Position numbers and translations under genes: made by a program. The notes under the pieces are model-generated. The model was not told where the DNA came from and ran no database searches. It was given only the letters and a program-made list of their open reading frames with translations. From Sparassis latifolia (Eukaryota > Basidiomycota > Agaricomycetes > Polyporales > Sparassidaceae), in assembly GCA_018466975.1 (NCBI GenBank), contig CM031558.1:2852001-2916000 (forward strand): 64,000 bases of DNA, read 5' to 3'. Below, piece after piece: positions 50,970-59,854 of the stretch; position 1 is the stretch's first letter, and each line of letters starts with the position of its first letter.

Positions 50970-51413
50970 AGTTGGATCGGGGTATGGAGGATGTCGTCTG
51001 GTGCTCGAGATCTCTCGCAGTTATAATCTCCATCCATGGTGTGCCATTATTCTTCAAGTTGAATTCCACCCCGGCGAGAGGGAACGGTTCGCGCAGTCAC
51101 ATCAAGAACAACACAGCAGATGCCTGTCGCGTACAAGGCGACGCGCCAAGCTTTCTTGCGCGCTCCGTGGACACAATCCGCGGAACACAGATAGGTGATT
51201 AGCGCTCACGTGATCGCGACGCGTCTCCGCGGATAACTTGCAGGTCGCGTCGAGACTCACTTTCACCTGCGTGGATCACTGCGCTCGTTCCAGACGACTC
51301 TATCTATTGACTATATAGCAACTAGCTCATCTGCTCACAGTCCAAATCGTCACAACACTCGCCTTCCACAACAGCCACCTATTGCAATTCCCTTCCCCAA
51401 ATTTCAAGAAACA
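50970..51413. promoter_or_regulatory. Divergent promoter region with TATA box
   Basis: 444 bp between the start codons of the unknown 331-aa gene (minus) and small protein B (plus). CTATATAG at 51311-51318 lies about 100 bp before the plus-strand ATG. A shared regulatory region for the two unknown genes is likely. Confidence 0.6.
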
Positions 51414-51981
51414 ATGGTCAAGTACGACGAGTTGACCCGTGTCGGCGAGGCGTGGGTTACCATGAATGGCGAGGCGCAAGTCTATTATCCTCTTCTCCAG
51501 TTCAGCAGGTGCTGACGGAACACCAGCTTCCGCAAAGGCTCCTTCTACGTGGGGATGGTGAACGGGTTCGCGTTCGAAAAGCTTGCAGCGAACCCTACAG
51601 AGACGGCAGAAGAGGACGCTGGCAAGATCGTCTCCGACATCAACAGGCTGCCTCTCATCAACGCTGGTGTGTCTCCTCTATCACTGCTGTTCTCGCAGGA
51701 TCACTGACGCGTCACCCAGGCGCCTTCGAGTTCTTCACGTAAGCATGCGCGCTCCAGAAGCTTACGGCCGCTCTGACATAGTTCACAGCCCCATCGAGTG
51801 GCTGAACCGTGGCGGCGAGGGCCGCGCGCTGATCTGCCTTGTCTACCTCCGCCGCGAACCGAAGGCGATCACGCCCGAGGTCCAGAAGCAGATCAACTTC
51901 CGCGCGAAGACGGGCACTCCCCTCTTCCGTTCGACTATTAAGAAGGTGCTCAGCTCCCCGTCGTGGTATGAGTATAACTAG
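51414..51981 (+). CDS. Small protein of unknown family, member B
   Basis: Seen: exons 51414-51475, 51527-51666, 51720-51738 and 51789-51981, 137 aa, start MVKYDELTRVGEAWVTMNG, end KVLSSPSWYEYN. Intron 1 has a GC donor of the classic form GCAAGT; exon 3 is only 19 nt. No signal peptide, membrane helix or known motif. It resembles member A (24895-25486) along most of its length, with RKGSFYVGMVNGFAFEKL, GAFEFFTP, GEGRALICLVYL and TPEVQKQI matching in order. It is probably soluble. Function unknown. Because one member lies in the cluster and the other beside the hemerythrin-like pair, the family may have been duplicated with this locus. Confidence 0.7.
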
Positions 51982-52565
51982 GTGTCCATACGTATAACGC
52001 GGGAGTGGATGTGGTTGTAATCTATAAAATATTTGGTTCTGTTTATGTCATTCCGTGTGTTTCTCGGTTATTGAGTGATTTCTTGTTGTGATGACGTCGC
52101 CTGTCTTGAGCAAGTTCTGCAATAGTCTGAGCCGTCAGCATACAATGCTATGGCGTGCATAGAGTATTAAGTTGCTTGGACAATCGTGCGGTGATTTCGA
52201 ATTTCGTGGATGTGCCTCCAATTGCATAGTTTTGACGGCACTGTCAAGGTCCTTGGTCGGTAGACCTGTTCGAATTACACGAGTGGATCGACTGACGTGG
52301 TCTCCACGATACTTCGTAGATGTTCAGGCTAAAGCCCCGCTCCGTAGTTCGCCATATTCACCTGGAAATCGACGTCCATGTACATTGAAATGTTATGCAC
52401 TCTGAATCGGATCGCCTGTGTACGTTCAGACTTCAAGCAATTGTTCCGCACTCTTGAGGTTCATACCGACCTTAAGCCTCATCAAATCAAACAATCACAT
52501 TATTCATACAACAAAACTCTGGAACTGCGTTACTATCTTTGCTTGACCTCTCCTTTAACACACGG
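51982..52565. other. Intergenic, convergent ends
   Basis: 580 bp, AT-rich, between small protein B (plus) and the reductase (minus); both genes end here. Nothing else recognised. Confidence 0.5.
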
Positions 52566-53849
52566 CTATGCGGTTCCCTCTTGAGGGTGCGCGACAAGCT
52601 TCAGGCCGCTAACCTGGTTATTCTTGAGCCTCTCCAACCCGTCGACTATACCTGCCAATCCGTTAGGCAAAACTTCAACGCGGTTCGGCTGACCACCAGA
52701 TAGCCACATCAGTAACGCGATTGAAGAGGAGAAGGCAAATTCGCGTGCCTTAATTGCACCCTGTTCCAGCAGAGCCGTGAACCTACTGAAGAAGCTGGCG
52801 GCTGTCTTGCGGTTCCGGGCACCATGTCCGCTTCCAAACACATGCACGACCTTCTTCTCTGCGACCTTCTTCGCGGAGTCTATTGCCTCTTGTCTAACGA
52901 TCACAAGGGTACCACCTGGGGCGAGCACATCGTATGCAGCGTTCTGCGTGTCACTCTCACTCACTGCGTCGTATACCAACTCCACAGGAGCGGACGTAAT
53001 CTGGCCGACGGCAGCGACGAGCTCAGAGGCGGAAAGCTTGCGGTCTAGGACGTGCGTCGCGCCGAAGAACTTCAAGAGGTCGGTATTATGCAGAGATGCT
53101 GTGGCGATGATGGGTGAGAAGCCTGCGAGCTTCGCAACCTGGATCACTTTTATTGAGGGTTAATTCACGCTGATATATAAGCTGTTAAGATAGTGCGCAC
53201 CGTATTGACCCACGGAAGTAGCACCGCCGAAGACTACAATGGGCTTTCCGGCATATTTCCCCTTCCCACTCTCTTCCCAGAAAGGCGTCAAAGCCGCACT
53301 TTTGGCCGGATCATCTTGGTTGAACAAGCCCAGCACAGCGGTTACGACGCATGCGGGGAGCGAAGCAGCGTGATCGAATGAGATGTTGTTCGGGATCTTC
53401 GGCATGGACGCTCAGACAAGCGTCAATGCATAGTACACAGAGCTACACACCTTCGCCGTTATGTCGGCGACAGCGATGAAGTACTGCTGAAAAGTGGCGC
53501 GTGCATTATCGGGGTTGCCTTCAGTCAGTCTGGGAGAACCGGTCGGCGATTCTCGTCGATACGCAAACAACGCTCTTGCACAGAGAACTCACACACGGTC
53601 ACCGACGGCAAACCCACTCACGCCCTCTCCAACTTCCTCTACGATACCAGCTGCATCTGCTCCCAGGACTGCGGGAAAGTCAGTGACGAAAATGCCATAG
53701 CTCTGGATCTTCCAGTCGGCAGGATTCAATGCAGTCGACTCTGTCTTGACGAGCAGCTCGCCGGGGCCGGCTTTCGGTACGTCAATTGTACCAACCGCGA
53801 GGGAGCCTTGCTTGGACTGGAGAAGAAGGGCTTTCTGCTCGGAAGGCAT
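52566..53849 (-). CDS. Medium-chain dehydrogenase/reductase (zinc-type ADH fold, enoyl-reductase-like)
   Basis: Seen: exons 53593-53849, 53451-53529, 53201-53396 and 52566-53146. The GroES-like start is MPSEQKALLLQSKQGSLAVG with TALNPADWKIQSYG, LGADAAGIVEEVGEGV and AVGDRV; then IPNNISFDHAASLPACVVTA; the Rossmann part is VVFGGATSVGQYG and VAKLAGFSPIIATAS; the end is LPNGLAGIVDGLERL. The last exon probably holds a 60-nt in-frame intron with a GC donor (after GAIK); removing it gives about 350 aa, the usual size. Known: this ToxD-like branch uses NADPH to reduce C=C or C=O bonds and lacks catalytic zinc. Inferred: a reduction step in the cluster or a detoxifying enzyme. Confidence 0.85.
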
Positions 53850-54968
53850 GGTAGGCTGGTGGTTGATGCAGGTTCAGCGGGGGCACTTACTGAGACTCAT
53901 CGCGGGCGTATTTAAGGATTCACCTAGCCTCGGCGAATGCATGTCGAGTCTTGTCGGCAACGCAGTACACGAATTCGGGATTTTCCGAAAAGTCGATCTC
54001 AGAAACGCGTGCATAGATCTGGCATCCACGACGCGTCGCGCGCAGAGGTTGTCCGAAAACTCGGAGACGTTAGACCCCGCTGCAGTCTTTTTTTCTACTG
54101 TGTAACTGAACTTGCGGAGTCGAAAGTTATGCAGGAATCTAAATTTGATATGTTTGGCCCAAGGTTACTCATTCAAGTGGTGCAATCCACATTCTTGGGA
54201 TGTTCTCGTCGACAAGTTCTTCTCAAAAGTACTCGGTGCCTTTCTTGCACGAAGAATGGATTGGGACAGGAAGGGAATATCCAGTGAATCCACCCTTGCA
54301 CATCTACCAGGCTCAAAAGGACATGCTTTCCATACCCAAAAAATTTCTAGCCCATTCAGCTGCATGGTGGGGCTGATAGGCTGCGAATGGCGATGCAGCT
54401 GTTCCGCAAGCAGGAGAAGACTCAGGGAGGCGAAGGTGATCACTAATTGTACTGTCGAGTACAGTAACATAGTAATTATATTATGTGTCTTGTACTCATT
54501 CGCTACAGCACACTAGACAATGGTCCGGACAAAAATCAGTCTCTGTAGAGGCCATAGAGGGAATCCGGACAAAAAATGGTGTTTCTGGGGGCCATCTTGA
54601 CGATCCGGACACGAAATATGGTCCCACGAGGCCATCTCCGCAATCCGGACAAACTTTGGGCAAAATTGACATGGCCGGACGAGTAGGTACTGATGATGGG
54701 TGACCACATTGATTCAGCCATTCCACTGGAGATGCATGCATTCCACTCAGAAATAAGAACGATCAAGAGTATATTTTCAAAACGCGTATGCACCCGGTGA
54801 GCTTTGATTTGTGATGATAATTGAGGCGGTTTGCAGTTCGTGTCCGACAGTTAAAAAAGAGGAACTGCCCAACGTGCGTTACAGGTTTCAGAAAACAATT
54901 CATGTCATGCGAAATGTACACGGCTTGAATAATATGTAGATAGCAAACAACATAACCCGGATCCGGCT
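53850..54968. other. Intergenic, carries the 40-bp tandem repeat
   Basis: 1.1 kb between the reductase start and the P450-2 stop, both minus strand. It contains the reductase promoter and the 40-bp repeat array at 54523-54690. Open frames across the array shift with each unit and are not coding. Confidence 0.6.
54523..54690. repeat. 40-bp tandem repeat with TCCGGA core, three full units and a partial fourth
   Basis: Units start at 54523, 54563, 54603 and 54643, each exactly 40 bp from the next. Every unit begins with (A/G)TCCGGACA, and the first three share (G)GGCCAT near position 28-33; the rest varies. The fourth unit diverges after ATCCGGACAAA, and GCCGGACGAG follows. TCCGGA is palindromic and holds CCG/CGG. 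Known: Zn2Cys6 factors bind CGG triplets. Inferred: either a degenerate minisatellite or a set of binding sites, about 680-800 bp upstream of the reductase ATG. Confidence 0.85.
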
Positions 54969-56950
54969 TCACAAAGGTGTGAATCTTAAGAGCGCCTGTG
55001 GCGTGACAGTGAATTGTGCCTTATCAAACCCGATCTCCCCAATAGTTTCGATGCGGTACTTCCTCAGCGCCTTCATCGCGACGAGCTTGACAATGAGCAG
55101 CGCGAAGTTCTTTCCGAGGCACTGGCGTGGACCAAGGCCGTAGCGCCAAAACGCATGGCGGTACTTGTTGGGCAGCATCTCGGTGAAGCGGGAGGGGCGG
55201 AAAGTCTGCGCGTCCGTGCCCCATACGGAGGGGTTCGTGTTCAGATGATAAGTAGACACGCACACGGACGTTCCGCGGGGCACACGGTACCCGCTGATTG
55301 TCTTATCGACGGATATCACTGCTGGCGGATCAGCCATTACTCGACGCTGGTCAAGGAAAGGGCATCTTACCTTCGGGGATGTTGTACCATAGCACGGGAT
55401 GCAGTCGTGCGGACTCGGAGTGCACGAGGTGTAGAAGATTCGTGGTAGATGAGAGGTAAGTCTCGAGCGCCTTCGGATTGGACTCGTCGACTGCCAGTAC
55501 CTCAGCACGCACTTCTTCCTGTATCTCTGGGTAGAGTCCGAGGTCGACAAGCAGCCACGCCTGTGCGACGGACGTGACATCAATGTTGGCGAACAGGATC
55601 TCATCCAGAGTTTGGTGGAACTGAGGCGAAGTTAGTACTGAGTGGATTTGTTAAACGTTCATCGCGCACCTCGTCTTCTGAGATGAGTCCATCAACAACA
55701 GATGTATACATCCGTGCAGCCACAGTGTCGTGTCCACGCTATTATTGGCGAAAGATTAGTACGTAGTTATAAGTTGGTTATAAGTGGACGTTAGGAACAC
55801 GCCTTTTCAGATTCAGCAACGATCTCCCGGTTAAATGACTTATAGCCGTCCTTGAACGCACGAAGGCTCTGGTTCGCTGCCGTGGGCATGAAGCGGTACC
55901 ACCAGTGGGTCGCATACGAATTTCCGATCGCATTTGCCATACATTCATCATGAATCGGATGGAGTGCCCACAGCCTTGCGTACCACTCTCAAATGGTTAG
56001 TACCGACATAGGGTGGGAATAAGTCAGACTTACATCGGGTGTCAAGGTCTCTCCGTAAGTCGATTTTGAGATGACCTTGAACGGCAGCTCTTTCGTGGCT
56101 GCAATAGCCTGGATTTCAAATGGATCAGAGGGATTTGGTCCCATCGCGGTCGCTTGGGGGCTGGAGCGCAGTGCGACAATCCATTCGACGAAGTCCGACT
56201 TCATGTACGGAATCGCATCTAGGGCCATTTTCTGAGAGGAGAGATTATAAGTGCCTAAGGGGTAAGTGTAAAACCGCGAAAAATACCCACTCGTACAAAA
56301 TGCGGATCCAAGGAGTTCCTGATGCGTTTCCAGGAGTAACCATACTGAAATCCTACAGCCTTGCTCAAGAATCTAGATATGTAGGTGATTAGTAGAAAAC
56401 GCAGCAGAATAAGAAGAATCCTACCGTGTCATATAGTCTCCGAAGCTAGCGCCCAAGGCTTTCTTGTGAGCCTTATCCTCGTCCCGCCCCAATGCATCCT
56501 TGTAGTACACTTTAATATCCTCTGGCGACGTCAGGACACTGAACGGGTGTCAGTACGATGCAACTGATTGCAACTGCGGTCTTTCTTCCGGCACGAAATC
56601 GCTCTCCGTAACGCAACACGCACGAATGACACTCACAGCTCACGGATTTTGCCCGCCTGGAACGTGTATATAGGGCCTAGCTCCTTCAGCAACTGGTCAC
56701 CTATCTCCTTGCCATGACTAAACCGCGAGAAACGCGTGTCTTCGTCCGCGTGAGGCAGGGCTTCGCCTCTCCCGTTGACGATCGGTACGCTGGAAGGACT
56801 TTGCGCAAAGCTCCTTCTGAGCTTCCACGAAACGGCAACCAAAGCAGCCGCAAGCGCGTAGATAGACCAAGAGATTGGAGCAGAGGCATAGGCATTCACA
56901 GCTGGAATGAGATACGACGTGAATGTCATGGTTGAGTTTGCTGCATCCAT
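54969..56950 (-). CDS. Cytochrome P450-2
   Basis: Seen: several exons from MDAANSTMTFTSYLIPAVNA (ATG 56950; 56929 is an alternative) to PQALLRFTPL. An N-terminal membrane anchor (SWSIYALAAALVAVSW) is followed by DQLLKELGPIYTFQAGKI, YSWKRIRNSLDPHF (helix C), the I-helix ILFANIDVTSVAQAW, the K-helix ESAR, RPSRFTEML, and the haem loop [14 protein letters not shown] with its Cys; the canonical Phe of this loop is Tyr. Known: ER-bound monooxygenase needing NADPH-P450 reductase. Inferred: a second oxidation in the cluster. It differs clearly from P450-1, so they are not recent duplicates. It is separated from the 2OG oxygenase gene upstream by about 430 bp. Confidence 0.85.
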
Positions 56951-57382
56951 GACCGGAAGGAGAACACAGGCGAGAAACGACGATGTTAGATGTTTTATTG
57001 CAAAACCATGACTATCCCGGGAGATGGAGAGGTGTCACTGGAAAAGAAAATACAGCCTGGGTCAGCGTAGTCCTCCACGGACAAACTTTCGTCTCGCGTC
57101 GGGTGCGTGCACGCTAGCCGCGGATGTGGATAGATAGCGATCATCTTGTTCTCAAGGGACTGCAGACTGCGTTGGAGATGTCGACAAGGGGAGGTGCAAG
57201 GAGAGAAATAGCTGACCAACACTATAATATACATTGGCGCCCGCACCCACAAGCGCCCACAAGGCGCTTTCATCTCACTCAGCAGTATTGAACGTCATAG
57301 CATGAATACGTTCCATTTCGAACGGTACAGACATGGCCACAGAATTACGTTCCAAATCTCCGCCAATAGACCATTGGGCGAC
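56951..57382. promoter_or_regulatory. P450-2 promoter region
   Basis: 430 bp between the P450-2 ATG and the stop codon of the 2OG oxygenase, same strand. Contains plausible promoter sequence but no clear TATA box at the usual distance. Confidence 0.4.
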
Positions 57383-59090
57383 TTAAGCATAAACCTGCTC
57401 TCTGAAACCCGGAAGAATCTGCGCCGTCTCGTGCTTCAGATCACCGCGAGCGATATTGTTGACGCGTTGCCATTTCTGCTTCGCGAACGTCCACTCTGTG
57501 CACCATGGCGGACAGAGTTAAGGAAAGTATGTTTCAGCACAACAATATGGCTGAAAAATATTATGACGAACCTTCCATGGTCGGAACCTTGTGGCCATCA
57601 TTCTCGAAGTTGTTCTGGGTGAGACCCTCTTGCTGAAGAACGGGCGAATCCTTCACGGTAGCAAGCACCACCTCGTTGTTCGGACTGTGTAAGAGGCATG
57701 AGTGAAATGCTCCCTGAGTGGCCCAGGGAACCGCTTACCGAGAGAAGTAGAGCAGCCCGAGCCTATCGACATGCTCCTGATCCTTCGGAGGAGAGGTAAC
57801 ACTATTCCCATTACCTGGTAAGATGAATCTACATAAATTTAGTGAGAAGACACACCGGTGGATGGTGCTCTTGACGTATCCGCCAGTGAGGAAGTTCAAT
57901 GCGTCGCAGGTGTTGACGGTGATAGTGCCGTCCTGGGGCTTAACCCATTTCCACTCGCCGTTGATTGGGTTCTTGATCTGCAGTGCCGCGACAGGCTGAC
58001 GGAACAGCAGCGTGAAGGAGCCGAGGTCTACGACCATGTAGCCGTGGGGAATCAGCGTCGTATGGGGCCAAATATCAGGGATGCGCACCCGTGTGCCCAT
58101 CAACCCACTTCTTCCCGATCTTCAAATTCTCTTCCGGGGTGTATTTAGAGTACTTCATGTAGCGGAGGTGGTCCTAATGAAATGCGGTCGGTTACCGTCA
58201 AGCGAAGGCTCCTCGAAATTGCTCACCTCGCTCTTCACATCATACCTGTGAATATTGAGGAAGTAGTCCTCTGGGAGCTCGAGCGCAAGGGCAAGCAGCA
58301 CGTGGAGGGGATCGAGGACCTCAGTGTGAAGGGACTAAATCCATACTATCAGCACCATAAAAGCGGCTAGATAGCCAATGATGTACTCTCGCAAACTCTT
58401 CGATTTCAGAGATATGCTCTTGGATGATAGCCGGGTGCTGGTGCTCAAAATCGCCGTTGAACTCTGAGATACTAGCATGAATACTCTAAAATGCCGCGAT
58501 ATAAAAAGAGAATGGAGCTCACTCGGAATGTTGTACACCTCAACACGGTCTCTCAGACCAGACACGGGATCAAGACTGCGGCAATTGACGATGAGTTCAA
58601 AATATCATAACTATGAGGCATAGCTCGTACATCCTACGGCCGGCGGGGACGTATCCGTTGTAGTAACCGTCCTCTGATAAATTTGAGGTGAGCTCGACGA
58701 TGGTAGCACGTATACGTCAAATGACACACCCAAACCCTCCGGGACATACTTGAGCTTCTCCTCCAGAGGGAGCTCGTAGAACTGCTTGCCGACGGAGAAC
58801 TGCCTGTTCACGCGCTCCTGCGAGATATTGAAGTTCTTCACGTAGAAGAATCCATATTCGCGCACGGCCTTGACGAAAGTGGCTGCAAGTGCCTTTTTGC
58901 CCTCTGCAGTGGCGAAAAGATTGAAGTCGAGCGTGACAAGATCAGCCCAGTCAAGATCCTCCTGAAGGACAGACAACGATCAGCGATCCTCAGTGATGTG
59001 CTCTTCACACAGACGTATCACCAAACTACAACATACTTTCGTCTCGGGAACGAAGTTAAATGAACCGAGTTCAGGAACAGGAACTGGCAT
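57383..59090 (-). CDS. 2-oxoglutarate/Fe(II)-dependent oxygenase, isopenicillin-N-synthase-like
   Basis: Seen: multi-exon gene from MPVPVPELGSFNFVPETK (ATG 59090) to PGFREQVYA (stop 57383-57385). Blocks: DWADLVTLDF, REYGFFYVKNFNIS, KQFYELPLEEKLKYVPE (DIOX_N domain), DGYNGYVPAGRR, HLRYMKYSKYTPEENLKIG, the metal triad WVDGHTDLGSFTLLF (H.D) and YVKSTIHRV (second H), then LGLLYFSRPNNEVVLA. The HTD motif is split by an intron (codon of D made of G plus AC). Known: uses Fe(II), O2 and 2-oxoglutarate for hydroxylation, desaturation or ring formation. Inferred: a late oxidative step on the cluster product. It is not of the PhyH type used in verruculogen biosynthesis. Confidence 0.87.
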
Positions 59091-59854
59091 CTTCCTCTGA
59101 TTACAGTGAAGTTAGACGGAGATGAAGCTGGGTCGTTAAATGTGAAGATGCTCCAGTTTAAGCTTCTTCAGCATTTCGACCTTTTCAATCATTTCATCTC
59201 AGAGACGGCCATCTTCCTGGGCGTTATCGTGCATTGTCTATTAGTGGCTTATCCGAAGACGAGAGCGTCCTTTGCAAGTAACCGGCACACTCTCAACCCA
59301 TTGCAGAGGGCGATGGTGTTATCGGATGCAGCGGTGCTAGGCGTAGGGCTGTCAAACTGGCTCCTCCAGCAAGCAAATGATCTCATCTGAGTTGCGCTCT
59401 TTCCCAGCACAAGAACTTCTATGCATGGTGTCGCCTTCGGTCATGCTGGCGTGCTCTTGCGACAAGATCAAGTGACCGCTCGGCGCAGTGGTCCGCAAGC
59501 TGACAAAAGTGTGGTCGAGTTCACAGATCAGATGATGGCGAGTGAAACATGGGTGCTTGAGCGCTTGAGAGCTGCGCGGCGGAAATATTGTACCGACCTG
59601 AAAAGGAAAGACAGTTGCCATCTTAGGAAGGTTTTCAAGAGAGTGATGCTCATGGCGTGCCATTGCCCAAGGCTGTTCAGCCAGGAGATTAACTATCAGA
59701 TGAGATATGTGGCTGGTTCCTTATGGGCTCAAACATGCAAGTTCTATACGTATTGTATATATAATCAATTGTGAAGCAATTTCGTCCTTTGCATGTCACG
59801 TAGTCATACACTGGAATCGCGAGGTCCCATCGACGCTGCACAATGCCCAAAATT
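59091..59854. other. Intergenic
   Basis: 760 bp between the 2OG oxygenase start and the MFS stop. Promoter of the oxygenase on the left. No gene or repeat recognised. Confidence 0.5.

Noticed and set aside
54496..54741. 81-aa minus-strand frame across the 40-bp repeat
   Set aside because: 40 is not a multiple of three, so each unit is read in a new frame; the peptide repeat is an artefact.
57383..59090. 2OG oxygenase as an FtmF/FtmOx1 counterpart
   Set aside because: Its DIOX_N-like start and HTD...H spacing are of the isopenicillin-N-synthase type, not PhyH, so only the role may be parallel.
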